Below, one piece after another: positions 53,390 through 63,872 of a stretch of DNA of 64,000 bases. A program made the translations under genes and the position numbers. Source of the stretch: Herpetosiphon geysericola (GTDB taxonomy: Bacteria > Chloroflexota > Chloroflexia > Chloroflexales > Herpetosiphonaceae); the NCBI RefSeq assembly GCF_001306135.1, contig NZ_LGKP01000021.1, forward strand, positions 270,713 to 334,712, in the 5' to 3' direction. The notes beneath the pieces are model-generated. The model searched no databases, had not been told where the DNA came from, and saw nothing but the letters and a program-made list of their open reading frames with translations. Position 1 is the stretch's first letter. Each line of letters begins with the position of its first letter.

Positions 53390-54746
53390 GTTGGCGCTGT
53401 TGATCAAAGCGGCGATAGGCCTCGGCTAAAAGCTCCACGGGATGGCGGGTTTCCAAACCCGTCCCGTGGCTAATTTGCCAACGACAGGTTTCGCTATCAC
53501 AGAGCACCGTATCTGCAGCATGGGCGTTGGCCCACGCAAACAACGGCTTGCCCACATCCATCGCAATCCCATATTTTTCGGTTTTCAAGCCATACGTTCC
53601 GGCGATGCCACAACAAGCAGCTTGGCTACGATCAATCTTCAAGCCTGGAATATGCGCTAAAATATCACTCGCTGGCAGGCCAATGCGATGGGCTTTTAAT
53701 TGACATGGCGGATGATAGGGCAGCGTTTCCTCAATCGCTCCCAAGTTGCGATCAAATTCCCCTGCTTGGTCGAGCAAGCGTAAATATTCAAAAATATCAT
53801 AGGTTTGTTCGGCCACCAACTGAACCTCAGGATCATGCCAGCCCAACAATTCGGGCGCTTCGTCTTTGAGCGTCAAGGTACAACTGGTCGAGGTTCCAAT
53901 CACCACATAACCTTGGCGAATCCATGGCAACAGTGAACGGACATTGGCAGCGTGATAGCGCCGCGCAGCATTAAACTCGCCATTCGAAAGCATGGGCAAG
54001 CCACAACAGCCTTGATTGGCTAAAACCACCTCACAGCCATTGCGGTTCAAAACCTCAAGCGCAGCTTTGCCAACGTGTGGCTCGTAATAATTGGTTGAGC
54101 AGCCATGAAAATAGACCACTTTGCGCGAAATTGTTGGCACAGCTGTTTGCTGGTGGGCTTGATTTTGGATCAAGCGCCGTTGTTCGAGCGGCACCAGCGC
54201 GGTGCTGCTGAGCCACGAACGCAGGCCATACGTCCAACGCAAGGGTGTAGCAGCGCGGGGCAGATGCTTGCGCGCCCAACCGCGCAACGTGTAGCCAGCC
54301 CACTGTGGCAGCGGCGCACGTCGATCGATTTTAAACAGCTTTTCGATCAACCAACGAATTGGCCGATTGGTCATCGTCCAGTTGGCGAGCGGCGCGAAAG
54401 GTGTACCAAGCATGCCCAGCAACTCCGAGCGCCCAAGCATGCGATTGCGCAAGGGCAAACCGTTTTCGCGCACCATCTGCGCTCGCGCTCGGGCGTTGAG
54501 TTCGGCGATTGGCACGCCAGTTGGGCAAACCTCGTTGCAAACTCGACAGCCAGAGCAATAATCGACCGAATGATCGGGCGAGTGTTCAGCCTGATCGTGT
54601 CGGAAGCGAGCTGCTTGCGGGCCAACATATTTGGGGCCAGGAAAGAGATCAGTCACCGCTGCAACCGGACATGCAGTAGTGCAGATATTACATTTAATAC
54701 AAAAATCGAGCGATTGCTCCAAGCGAATTGATAATCGATCATCCAT
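53382..54746 (-). CDS. GlpC-like (Fe-S)-binding protein of the anaerobic glycerol-3-phosphate dehydrogenase type
   Basis: 454-aa electron-transfer protein. Two 4Fe-4S motifs: C16-xx-C19-xx-C22-xxx-C26 and C64-xx-C67-xx-C70-xxx-C74. Two CCG-type heterodisulfide-reductase motifs follow: QGCCGLPM and AACCGIAG. No membrane helices; the interaction surface is membrane-associated in GlpC. The catalytic GlpA/GlpB subunits are not in the window, so glycolate oxidase or lactate-utilisation Fe-S subunits remain alternatives. The start is ATG 54746, with GAGG upstream; the longer reading from 54797 is less supported. Confidence 0.85.
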   Translation of the reverse strand: MDDRLSIRLEQSLDFCIKCNICTTACPVAAVTDLFPGPKYVGPQAARFRHDQAEHSPDHSVDYCSGCRVCNEVCPTGVPIAELNARARAQMVRENGLPLRNRMLGRSELLGMLGTPFAPLANWTMTNRPIRWLIEKLFKIDRRAPLPQWAGYTLRGWARKHLPRAATPLRWTYGLRSWLSSTALVPLEQRRLIQNQAHQQTAVPTISRKVVYFHGCSTNYYEPHVGKAALEVLNRNGCEVVLANQGCCGLPMLSNGEFNAARRYHAANVRSLLPWIRQGYVVIGTSTSCTLTLKDEAPELLGWHDPEVQLVAEQTYDIFEYLRLLDQAGEFDRNLGAIEETLPYHPPCQLKAHRIGLPASDILAHIPGLKIDRSQAACCGIAGTYGLKTEKYGIAMDVGKPLFAWANAHAADTVLCDSETCRWQISHGTGLETRHPVELLAEAYRRFDQQRQLK

Positions 54747-54830
54747 AACAACTAGCCTCAGTTGCGATTTAAAGCTATGGAATAACCTAAACCGCATTCT
54801 ATAATAAAACGTTTACGTTTGTTTGTTGTC

Positions 54831-54859
54831 TTGACAAAGTACCAAATAGTTGCTAAAAT
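54831..54859 (+). promoter_or_regulatory. Sigma-70-type promoter of the ROK regulator gene
   Basis: TTGACA (54831-54836), 17-nt spacer, TAAAAT (54854-54859), 30 nt before the ATG. The repeats AAGTACCAAATA and CTTACCAAGTAG flank it and could be operator half-sites. Confidence 0.8.
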
Positions 54860-54889
54860 CGGAGCCACTTACCAAGTAGGAGCTTCCAA

Positions 54890-56134
54890 ATGAATCGTCC
54901 TTCGGCACTGACAGCTGATCTGAGTTTAATGCGAGAACTCAACCGCGCCCTGGTACTCCAGTTAATTCGGCGTGAAGGACGAATTTCGCGAGCCGATATT
55001 GCTAAGCATACCAAGTTAAGTCGTTCAACGGTTTCGAGCATCATCAACGATCTGATTGATGCCAGCCTGGTGACTGAAACTGGGATTGGAACCTCAAAAG
55101 GTGGCCGTCGGCCAATCATCCTCGAATTCAATTATCAAGCTAATTATATTATTGGGCTTGATGTTTCGCGCAATGCGGTTAGCGCCGTTATTACCGATTT
55201 GAACGCTCGGATCTGTTCACGCCGCCAAATCTCCTTTAATGTCAATGATGGCCCGACCGTTGGTATGCCGCTGATCAAGCAACTGATTAGCACAATGCTA
55301 ACCGAATCGCCAGTTGGCAGGGGCCGAATTAGTGCGATTGGGGTTGGCGTGCCTGGCCCACTCGATTTTCGCAATGGTCGCACAATTGCGCCGCCAGTTA
55401 TGCCTGGCTGGGATAATGTGCCGATTCGCGAAGAGTTAAGCCAAACCTTCCGCTTACCCGTATCAATCGATAACGATGCCAACTTGGCAGCCATGGCCGA
55501 ATATCGGTGGGGTGCTGGCCAAGGTGCGCAAAACATGGTCTATTTATATATGAGTAGCGCTGGGATTGGCGCTGGCCTAATTATTGATAGCCATCTATTC
55601 CGCGGCTCGATTGGTAGTGCAGGCGAGGTTGGCCATACCACGCTCAGCGTCGAAAACGACGAATCATTTGGGCCAATCAACGCTGGTTCGCTGGAAGCCC
55701 TAGCATCGCAAATTACGGTTTTACGGCTGGCGCGTGAGCAAAAGCTGATTAATGCCGATGATGATGTGCATGCCTTGGTGCGCAAAGCAGAGAGCAGCCC
55801 CGAAATTCAAGCTATTTTGCGGCGTACTGCCCACTATCTTGGGGTAGCAATCGCCAGTATCATTAATATCTTCAACCCAGATCGGGTTGTCATTGGCGGG
55901 GTTATTCCGGAAACCTCACCATTATTAATCGAGACTATTCGGGCAACGGTTGCGCGCCGCGCTTTATCGATTGCTGTGAATAATACCTCGATTGTGCCCG
56001 GCGCACTAGGCCGCAACGTTGCAGCCTTGGGAGCCGCAGCCCTTGCCACCGAGCGCTTATTTGCGCCGCCAGCCTTGGAACGACCTGCCACCTTAGGCGT
56101 GCATTCCAACGAAGTTGGGTCGTTGGCAAGCTAA
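54890..56134 (+). CDS. ROK-family transcriptional regulator
   Basis: 414 aa. N-terminal winged helix (ALVLQLIRREGRISRADIAK, LSRSTVSSIINDLI) followed by a sugar-kinase-like domain: VGVPGPLDFRNGRTI, IDNDANLAAMAEYRWGAG and SIGSAGEVGHTTL. This is the NagC/XylR layout of a repressor controlled by a sugar. The usual zinc motif C-x-CG-xx-GC-x-E after GEVGH is absent: here it reads SFGPINAGSLEALAS without Cys. The gene precedes a sugar ABC operon and probably regulates it. Confidence 0.92.
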   Translation: MNRPSALTADLSLMRELNRALVLQLIRREGRISRADIAKHTKLSRSTVSSIINDLIDASLVTETGIGTSKGGRRPIILEFNYQANYIIGLDVSRNAVSAVITDLNARICSRRQISFNVNDGPTVGMPLIKQLISTMLTESPVGRGRISAIGVGVPGPLDFRNGRTIAPPVMPGWDNVPIREELSQTFRLPVSIDNDANLAAMAEYRWGAGQGAQNMVYLYMSSAGIGAGLIIDSHLFRGSIGSAGEVGHTTLSVENDESFGPINAGSLEALASQITVLRLAREQKLINADDDVHALVRKAESSPEIQAILRRTAHYLGVAIASIINIFNPDRVVIGGVIPETSPLLIETIRATVARRALSIAVNNTSIVPGALGRNVAALGAAALATERLFAPPALERPATLGVHSNEVGSLAS

Positions 56135-56241
56135 ACATTGCCCTTGATGGAACGTGAATAACCTTCACGTGTTTATATTCACCTGTTCGCCCTAATGGCA
56201 CGGTACAGATTCCCTAATTTGGTACAAAGGAGTGTACAGCA

Positions 56242-57552
56242 ATGAAGCGACTTATGAGCTTCCTGCTCGTCAGCGTGATGATGGTCGGTTTATTGGCAGC
56301 TTGTGGAAGCGCAACCCCAACCACGGCACCAGCGACCACAGCACCAGCGACCACAGCACCAACCACCGCAGCAGAAGCAACTGCTGCACCAACCGCCGCA
56401 ACTACAGATGCAACCGCTGAAGCAACTGCTGAAGCAACCAACGTAGCCCCAGCTACTGGCGGTATGGCAGCAACTGGCGATATTACCTTGTGGCATGCCT
56501 ACAGCACTGGTGGCAGCGAAGATGCAACGTTAACCACGTTGATCGCAAACGCCAAAACCGCTTTCCCAGATGCCAACATCACCGTGTTGCAAGTACCATT
56601 CGACCAAGTTTTCAGCAAGTTTGAAAACGACGTTGCCACTGGCAGCGGCCCAGACTTGTTGTTGGCTCCAAACGATAGCTTGGGCGATTTGGCTCGCAAA
56701 AACTTGTTGGCCGACCTCGATGCCTACAAAGCAAACTTGACCAACATCGGCCCAGCTGGTGTTGCTGGGATGTCAGTTGATGGCAAGTTGTATGGGATTC
56801 CAGAATCATACAAAGCTGTGGCCTTGTACTACAACAAGTCAACCATTGCAACCCCACCAACCACCACCGACGAGTTGCTGCAAATGGTCAAAGATGGCAA
56901 AAAATTGGTCTTGAACCAAAGCGCATACCACAACTTTGGCTTCTTCCAAGCCTTCGGTGCGAGCTTGTTCACCGCTGATAAAGCCTGTGGCTTGACCAAC
57001 GGTGGCGGCGAAGCATTCAAGTATTTGCAAGACCTCAAAGCTGCTGGCGCAACCTTCCTCACCGATGGTCCTAGCGCTGATGCTGCTTTCCGCGAAGGCA
57101 AAGCCGACATGATCATCAACGGGCCATGGGTTTTGGCCGACTACCAAAAAGATTTGGGCGAAAACTTGGCTGTAGCTCCAATGCCTGCTGGGCCAAAAGG
57201 TCCTGCTGGTCCATTGACCGGTGTTGACGGCTTCTATGTCAACATCAACAGCCAAAACGTTGAAGGTGCAGTTGCTTTGGCAATGTACTTGACCAACACC
57301 GAATCACAAAAATTGTATACCGAACAAGCTGGCCACGTGCCAACCGACATCAATGTGGTTCCAACCGATGCCTTGGTCTTGGGCTTTAGCCAAGCCGCTT
57401 CAACCGGCTATGCTCGCCCACAAGACAAAGAACTTGGTAACTTCTGGACACCAGTTGGTGACGCGTTGACCAAAGCCCTTGACGGCGGCGAAGAAGCAAC
57501 CAAGGCTATCACCGATGCCTGTGCTGCAATGGACCTCGCCAACGGTAAATAA
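56242..57552 (+). CDS. Sugar ABC transporter substrate-binding lipoprotein (family 1)
   Basis: 436-aa extracellular binding protein. Signal peptide with lipobox LLAAC (C21). An Ala/Thr stretch (about 25-75) is the usual Chloroflexota tether. The body matches MalE-like family 1: DITLWHAYSTGGSEDATL, LLLAPNDSLGDLARKNLLAD, YGIPESYKAVALYYNKS, INGPWVLADYQKDL and AALAMYLT-like NVEGAVALAMYLTN. Probably binds a maltooligosaccharide or related glycan. RBS AAGGAG upstream. The first gene of the importer. Confidence 0.92.
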   Translation: MKRLMSFLLVSVMMVGLLAACGSATPTTAPATTAPATTAPTTAAEATAAPTAATTDATAEATAEATNVAPATGGMAATGDITLWHAYSTGGSEDATLTTLIANAKTAFPDANITVLQVPFDQVFSKFENDVATGSGPDLLLAPNDSLGDLARKNLLADLDAYKANLTNIGPAGVAGMSVDGKLYGIPESYKAVALYYNKSTIATPPTTTDELLQMVKDGKKLVLNQSAYHNFGFFQAFGASLFTADKACGLTNGGGEAFKYLQDLKAAGATFLTDGPSADAAFREGKADMIINGPWVLADYQKDLGENLAVAPMPAGPKGPAGPLTGVDGFYVNINSQNVEGAVALAMYLTNTESQKLYTEQAGHVPTDINVVPTDALVLGFSQAASTGYARPQDKELGNFWTPVGDALTKALDGGEEATKAITDACAAMDLANGK

Positions 57553-57562
57553 GGCAAGTAGC

Positions 57563-57593
57563 GGCCCGTTCCTTCTTCGTGAGGGAACGGGCC
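57563..57593 (+). terminator. Hairpin between binding-protein gene and permease genes
   Basis: GGCCCGTTCC / GGAACGGGCC, perfect 10-bp stem, no T-run, 10 nt after the stop. It fits an mRNA 3'-end stabiliser or partial terminator that keeps binding-protein mRNA above permease mRNA. Confidence 0.75.
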
Positions 57594-57719
57594 ACGCCAA
57601 GGCTATGGTGGACTTACCAAAGATAGTGCTGTAAACGATGCCGTAGTCTTGCACCCTGTTCCTCGCTCACGCGATACCAATCAATCCGACCCCGCCCCTG
57701 TCAGCAAAGGAGCACCGCC

Positions 57720-58757
57720 ATGGCATCGGCAGAAAGTAGCGTCGAGCGTGCTAGTGAGAGTGACCTTCCACGCCAATCGTGGTGGACACGCACCAGAACG
57801 TCGCGCACAGCGTATACCTATCTTTTTCCCGCCTTGATCGTGATGGCAATCATCACGTTCTATCCGATCGTCTATCAATTCTGGATGTCGCTGACCGATT
57901 TCGGCCCTTCCAGCATTAACCCAAACGTTGCTAACTATAAAGCCCCCAATTATGTTGGCTTCGAAAACTATCGCTTGATTTTGCAAGATAAGTTGGCAAC
58001 CGTTGATGCCGACTTGAATAGTTTTCGCTTCTGGCGCACCTTGGGCTTCAACATCTGGTGGACATTCTCGAATGTGATTTTTCACGTTTCACTGGGGATC
58101 GTCATCGCGGTTATGTTGAACGTTGAGGGTTTGTGGTTTAAAAAGATCTATCGCGCAATTTATATTTTGCCGATGGTTTTGCCGCAGCTGGTTATTGCCA
58201 CGATTTGGCGCAATATGTTCGATGCCAAAGAAGGCGCTGTCAATCTGTTTCTCAAGATTTTTCTTGGGCCAGCCATTCCTGAGGCTGGGATCGATTGGCT
58301 GCAACGGGTTGAACCAGTCGCTTTTGGCTTGCCGCTCTCGTATTTTGCCATGCTGATTGCCAATATTTGGCTGGGCTGGCCGTTTATGACGATTGTGGCC
58401 ACCGGCGCCCTGCAAAGTATTCCCAAAGAATTATATGAAGCAGCTTCGATCGACGGCGCAACTGGCTGGAATAAATTCTGGATGATTACGCTGCCCTTGC
58501 TGCGCCCCGCGATGGTTCCAGCAACCATTTTGGGGATTATCCAAACCTTCAATCTTTTCCACGTGATTTACTTCATCAGTGGTGGCGGCCCGCTCGGCCA
58601 AACCGAAATCTTGGTAACCCAAGCCTATAAGCTGATCAATGGTAACTCGCTGTTTGGGATTGGAGCAGCATTTAGCGTCTTTATCTTTATTATTCTTGGC
58701 TGTATCTCGGCAATTACTGCCCGGATTTCACGAGTAGCGGAGTCGTATGATGGCTAA
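57720..58757 (+). CDS. Sugar ABC transporter permease (MalF-like)
   Basis: 345 aa with six predicted membrane helices; the first is at about 34-55 (AYTYLFPALIVMAIITFYPI). The cytoplasmic EAA loop ELYEAASIDGATGWNKFWMI at about 237-256 couples to an ATPase. It shares the operon with the binding protein and the MalG-like permease, whose start overlaps its stop. RBS GGAG upstream of the ATG. Confidence 0.92.
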   Translation: MASAESSVERASESDLPRQSWWTRTRTSRTAYTYLFPALIVMAIITFYPIVYQFWMSLTDFGPSSINPNVANYKAPNYVGFENYRLILQDKLATVDADLNSFRFWRTLGFNIWWTFSNVIFHVSLGIVIAVMLNVEGLWFKKIYRAIYILPMVLPQLVIATIWRNMFDAKEGAVNLFLKIFLGPAIPEAGIDWLQRVEPVAFGLPLSYFAMLIANIWLGWPFMTIVATGALQSIPKELYEAASIDGATGWNKFWMITLPLLRPAMVPATILGIIQTFNLFHVIYFISGGGPLGQTEILVTQAYKLINGNSLFGIGAAFSVFIFIILGCISAITARISRVAESYDG

Positions 58758-59883
58758 TTCATCTATTACACAATCGACCAGCCGCAAAGGCCTGTTTGCT
58801 CGTGGGCGCGGTGCTGGCCGTCAATTGGAATGGTGGCAACAACTGTTACTCCAAGTATTTTGCTTGGTCGTTGCAGTTTCGGTCTTGTTCCCAATTATGT
58901 GGATCGTCACGCTTTCGTTCAAGGAAGCAGGCAGCCAACGTTCAAGCACGCTCGAACTCATTCCGAAGTCGATTTCGCTTAGCTCATATCAAGCGGTGAT
59001 TGATCAGCCGCTTTCCAAAACTGCTGGCGATATTTCGTTTTGGAAGTTGATGGGCAATAGCTTTTTCTTGGCAGCTGGCGTTTCATTCTTCTCAGTGATG
59101 ATCGGCGTTGCCGCAGCCTATGCCTTCTCGCGCTTGAACTTTGTAGGCCGTAAGTTTCTGTTCTTGAGCATTGGTTTTATTTTGCTGATGCCTGGGATTG
59201 CCACGCTTGCGCCATTGTTCGCGATGTTGGCCAAAATTCGCACGAGCCTTGAAGTGCTGCGAATTATCTATTTTGTGCTTGCAGGCTTAATTGTCACAGG
59301 CTTAATCTTGATGACGATTTCGCGGATTCGCTCCGACGATTTCAGGGCTGGCTCAATCGCTGTAGTCTTTGGGGGCTTGGCGGTGGCTGGCTTATTATTA
59401 TGGGGCGGCCTCGGGATTGATATTCCCAAAAATGCCAAACCTTTTGATCTTGGCCGCTCGCTGTATGGCGTAGGCTTGGCGATGATCTCTGGCGCGTTGC
59501 CATTTGCGATCTGGAATCTCAAAGGCTATTTGGATACGATTCCCAAGGAATTGGAAGAAGCGGCGATTATTGACGGCGCTTCACCAAACCAGATTTTCTT
59601 CCGCATCATCCTGCCGCTGGCAACTCCGGCGCTGGCTGTAACTGCCTTCCTTGGCTTTATGGCTGGCTGGACTGAATTTGCCTTGACGGCGCGCTTTATC
59701 AACAAGGCCGAAAATTACACCTTGGCGATTGCCTTGCAAACCATGACTGGTCAATATACCACGGTTTCGTGGTCGAATTTCGCGGCGATGTCGATTATGA
59801 TTTCGCTACCAGTCTCAATTGTCTACTTGGCGCTGCAAAAATATATCGTTGGCGGTTTAACCTTGGGCGGGGTAAAAGGTTAA
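58747..59883 (+). CDS. Sugar ABC transporter permease (MalG-like) with an internal insertion
   Basis: 378 aa, about 80-100 residues longer than usual MalG. Core features: EAAIIDGASPNQIFFRIILP (EAA loop), FPIMWIVTLSFKEAG and ISLPVSIVYLALQKYIVGG at the end. The extra part, about residues 160-230, contains two further hydrophobic segments (IIYFVLAGLIVTGLILMTI; IAVVFGGLAVAGLLLWGGLG), so topology differs from the family norm. The start overlaps the malF-like stop by 11 nt, giving translational coupling. Confidence 0.9.
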   Translation: MMANSSITQSTSRKGLFARGRGAGRQLEWWQQLLLQVFCLVVAVSVLFPIMWIVTLSFKEAGSQRSSTLELIPKSISLSSYQAVIDQPLSKTAGDISFWKLMGNSFFLAAGVSFFSVMIGVAAAYAFSRLNFVGRKFLFLSIGFILLMPGIATLAPLFAMLAKIRTSLEVLRIIYFVLAGLIVTGLILMTISRIRSDDFRAGSIAVVFGGLAVAGLLLWGGLGIDIPKNAKPFDLGRSLYGVGLAMISGALPFAIWNLKGYLDTIPKELEEAAIIDGASPNQIFFRIILPLATPALAVTAFLGFMAGWTEFALTARFINKAENYTLAIALQTMTGQYTTVSWSNFAAMSIMISLPVSIVYLALQKYIVGGLTLGGVKG

Positions 59884-59913
59884 TTCCTTCAGCGGGCTTT
59901 TGGTATCGCAAAC

Positions 59914-59948
59914 AAAAAAACCACTCCAGCAATTGGAGTGGTTTTTTT
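59914..59948. terminator. Bidirectional intrinsic terminator
   Basis: AAAAAAA-CCACTCC ... GGAGTGG-TTTTTTT: perfect stem with 7-nt runs on both sides, between the MalG-like gene and sucD. Confidence 0.95.
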
Positions 59949-59964
59949 ATACCAACAAATTGGC

Positions 59965-60846
59965 TTATTTGCCGAGGCTTTCGGCGACCAATTTGGCAAT
60001 GTCGGTGGGCAATTTGGCAACTTTCGCGCCAACTGCTTCCAAGGCGGCAATTTTTTCTTGGGCTGTGCCCTCGCCACCAGCGCCGATAATTGCGCCAGCG
60101 TGGCCCATGCGTTTGCCTGGAGGTGCCGATTGACCAGCGATGAACGAGACGACTGGCTTGGTGACGTTTTCCTTGATGAAGGCAGCGGCATCTTGCTCGG
60201 CGTTCCCACCAATTTCACCAATCAAAACGATGGCTTCGGTTGCTGGGTCAGCTTGGAACATTGCCAAAACATCGATGAAGTTGGTGCCGATAATGGGGTC
60301 GCCGCCAATCCCAACGATTGAGGTTTGGCCCAAACCAATGCGGGTCAAAGCATCGACTGCTTCATAGGTCAACGTACCTGATTTTGAAACCACACCGACT
60401 GGGCCGGGCTTGGCGATTGAGCCGGGGATAATCCCCAATTTGGCTTCGCCAGGAGTGAGCAAACCGGGGCAGTTTGGCCCGATCAAGCGTGAGCCTTTGA
60501 GCTTCACAAACTCGTAGGTTGCCACCATATCGAGGGCTGGCACGCCTTCAGTGATACAAACGATCAAGGGAATGCCAGCATCGGCGGCTTCGCGCACAGC
60601 ATCAGGAGCAAAGGCGGCTGGCACATAAATGACGGTTGCGTTTGCGCCAGTTTCCTTAACTGCTTCCTTGACCGTGTTGAACACAGGCACGCGGCCATCA
60701 ACGGCTTTTTGGCCGCCGCGACCTGGTGTAACCCCACCGACCAAATTTGTGCCATATTCCAGCATTTGGCGCGAATGAAACTCACCTTCGCGGCCTGTAA
60801 TCCCCTGCACAATCAGGCGGGTATTTTTATCAGCCAAAATACTCAA
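59965..60846 (-). CDS. sucD: Succinyl-CoA ligase subunit alpha
   Basis: 293 aa. CoA-binding domain ([16 protein letters not shown]), [20 protein letters not shown], and the phosphohistidine site [14 protein letters not shown]-cycle substrate-level phosphorylation. The start is TTG 60846, with AAGGAGG about 9 nt upstream; a longer reading from 60921 is repeat DNA. The partner sucC lies about 1.8 kb away on the same strand, separated by gmd and a small HTH gene of opposite orientation. Confidence 0.94.
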   Translation of the reverse strand: MSILADKNTRLIVQGITGREGEFHSRQMLEYGTNLVGGVTPGRGGQKAVDGRVPVFNTVKEAVKETGANATVIYVPAAFAPDAVREAADAGIPLIVCITEGVPALDMVATYEFVKLKGSRLIGPNCPGLLTPGEAKLGIIPGSIAKPGPVGVVSKSGTLTYEAVDALTRIGLGQTSIVGIGGDPIIGTNFIDVLAMFQADPATEAIVLIGEIGGNAEQDAAAFIKENVTKPVVSFIAGQSAPPGKRMGHAGAIIGAGGEGTAQEKIAALEAVGAKVAKLPTDIAKLVAESLGK

Positions 60847-60865
60847 TGGAAATGTCCTCCTTGAC

Positions 60866-61050
60866 AGAAAATCAAAAGGCAAAATGCAAAAGTCAAAATG
60901 ACACTGAAAATCAAAAGGCAAAATGCAAAAGTCAAAATGGCTATGTTTAAGTAGATATATTTTTGACTTCTTACTTCTGCCACAATAAACATCAAAGGGC
61001 CATGTTCATTCAGTAGTCGTACTTTTGACTTTTTACTTCTGCCCTTTGCC
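60866..61050. repeat. Direct repeats AAAATCAAAAGGCAAAATGC type
   Basis: Two tandem copies of a 34-nt unit (60867-60900 and 60906-60939) built from AAAATCAAAAGGCAAAATGC and AAAAGTCAAAATG. The inverse wording TTTTGACTTCTTACTTCTGC and TTTTGACTTTTTACTTCTGC follows at 60959 and 61022. Same class of low-complexity dispersed repeat as elsewhere. Confidence 0.8.
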
Positions 61051-61051
61051 T

Positions 61052-62050
<999 letters not shown>

Positions 62051-62169
62051 CTAGGTTAATCTCGGCCTAGCATACATCGATATGGTGGCGGCGACTGCTA
62101 AGTTGCTTAGCAATCACCATGGCGAATGTGCAGTATGATCAAGCTCAATCTGCGTAGGAGTAGTGCTCA

Positions 62170-62601
62170 ATGCCAGAATCTTTTGGCCAGCGTTTAGGCC
62201 GTTTACGGGCCTTGCATGGCTGGACTCAACAAGCGCTCGCTGATCGCTTGGCGCTTTCGCGGGTGGCGATCTCCCACTTTGAAATGGGTTTGGCCACGCC
62301 ATCGGAACGCACGGTTATTTTGCTCGCAGGGTTGTTTCGGCTCGAACCGCATGAGTTGGTTGCCAATACGTTTTACCCTGAGGGCAAAAGCCTGCGTTTG
62401 CCGAGTGTTGCGCCGCGCTACAGCGAAGTTGAGCACCAGCTTGCCTTGTGTGCCCGTGATTTGGCATGGTGCGAACGCTTGCCAAGTGCCAGAGCCGAAA
62501 CCCTGCTGCATTGGCAAACCAGCTTAGAACAACTCCAGCACAGGTGTGTTGATCTGCACGAGCGCCAGCTGATTCGGGCCATGTTAGCCCAACTCTGCTA
62601 A
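62170..62601 (+). CDS. Small XRE-family HTH protein
   Basis: 143 aa. Helix-turn-helix at about 10-60 (LGRLRALHGWTQQALADRLA, LSRVAISHFEMGLATPSERT). The C-terminal 80 residues are helical with no recognised sensor. Targets unknown; it stands between gmd and sucC, which are on the other strand. GTAGGAG lies upstream of the ATG. It ends 1 nt before the convergent sucC stop. Confidence 0.85.
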   Translation: MPESFGQRLGRLRALHGWTQQALADRLALSRVAISHFEMGLATPSERTVILLAGLFRLEPHELVANTFYPEGKSLRLPSVAPRYSEVEHQLALCARDLAWCERLPSARAETLLHWQTSLEQLQHRCVDLHERQLIRAMLAQLC

Positions 62602-62602
62602 C

Positions 62603-63739
62603 TTATTGTTTGGCAATATCAACAGCTTTTTGGGCAGCGTCGGCCAAGGTTGAAGCAGGCGTTAAGCTTGCATCAGCCAAGATCCGTTGGCCTTCTTCTT
62701 CGTTGGTGCCAACCAAACGCACGACCATTGGTACTTGGCGCTTGATGATCTTTTGGGCTTCGACGATGCCTTTGGCCACTTCATCGCAACGGGTAATCCC
62801 ACCGAAGATATTGACCATGACAACTTTGACATTGGGATCGTCGAGAATGATATCGAGGGCTGCTGCCACTTTTTGAGCATTCGCGCCGCCACCGATGTCC
62901 AAGAAGTTGGCTGGTTCGCCACCGAAGAGGTTTACCACGTCCATGGTTGCCATGGCCAAGCCTGCGCCATTGACCATACAGCCAATATTGCCATCAAGCT
63001 TGATAAAGGTCAGGCCATTTTCGCGGGCCTTGATTTCCGATTCTGGTTCGCCAGCAATGTCGCGCATGCCTGCAACTTCAGTGTGGCGGAACAAACCGCT
63101 GTCATCAAGCACAATCTTCGAGTCGAGGGCTTGCAATTGGCCATTGGGTAATACCACCAAAGGGTTGATTTCGGCTAATTCAGCATCGTTTTCGACGAAT
63201 GCGCGATACAAGCCGGTGGCAATGCTAGCAAATTGGCGCGCTTGCTTAGCATCGGTCAAGCCAATGCTATAGGCCAATTCTTGGGCTTGGTAGGGTTGCA
63301 GGCCCAATAATGGGTCGGCTGCTAATTTGATAATTGCATCAGGATTGGTTTTGGCGACTTCTTCGATTTCAACGCCACCCTCTGATGAGGCAATCAGCAC
63401 AACCCGCTTGGTCGCCCGATCCAAAATCACCCCAAGGTAAATTTCTTTTTCGAAGGTGATCGCTTCGGCAACCAATACTTTCTCAACCGTCAGACCTTTG
63501 ATGTCCATGCCCAAGATCGCTTTGCCAGCATCGAAGGCTTCTGCTGGCGTGTTGGCCAACTTGATCCCACCTGCTTTGCCCCGACCGCCAACATGCACTT
63601 GCGCCTTGACCGCCACAGGGCCGCCAATTTGCTCGGCAACTTTTTGAACTTCTTCCGCCGTCGCAGCAACACCGCCGCCTGTCACTGGAATGCCATAACG
63701 AGCCACGATGTCACGGGCTTGATATTCGTGGAGCTTCAT
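62603..63739 (-). CDS. sucC: Succinyl-CoA ligase subunit beta
   Basis: 378 aa. N-terminal ATP-grasp: [40 protein letters not shown] and [14 protein letters not shown]-terminal [20 protein letters not shown]. Length and order of domains are typical. RBS GGAGG 6 nt before the ATG. Not adjacent to sucD, unlike most bacteria. Confidence 0.95.
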   Translation of the reverse strand: MKLHEYQARDIVARYGIPVTGGGVAATAEEVQKVAEQIGGPVAVKAQVHVGGRGKAGGIKLANTPAEAFDAGKAILGMDIKGLTVEKVLVAEAITFEKEIYLGVILDRATKRVVLIASSEGGVEIEEVAKTNPDAIIKLAADPLLGLQPYQAQELAYSIGLTDAKQARQFASIATGLYRAFVENDAELAEINPLVVLPNGQLQALDSKIVLDDSGLFRHTEVAGMRDIAGEPESEIKARENGLTFIKLDGNIGCMVNGAGLAMATMDVVNLFGGEPANFLDIGGGANAQKVAAALDIILDDPNVKVVMVNIFGGITRCDEVAKGIVEAQKIIKRQVPMVVRLVGTNEEEGQRILADASLTPASTLADAAQKAVDIAKQ

Positions 63740-63872
63740 TGCACCTCCGCACGAGTAAATGCATTAATCAAGATGGCTAAACAAAGCTATTTAGCCCCTC
63801 GGCATGGTAGCAGGCTCACCAAGAGAAGTCAAAGAAAGGCAGAAGGACGAGAACATAGAGCATAGAGCATAG

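Noticed and set aside
60847..60921. Longer N-terminus of SucD
   Set aside because: The added residues come from the AAAATCAAAAGGC repeat; TTG 60846 is preceded by AAGGAGG.
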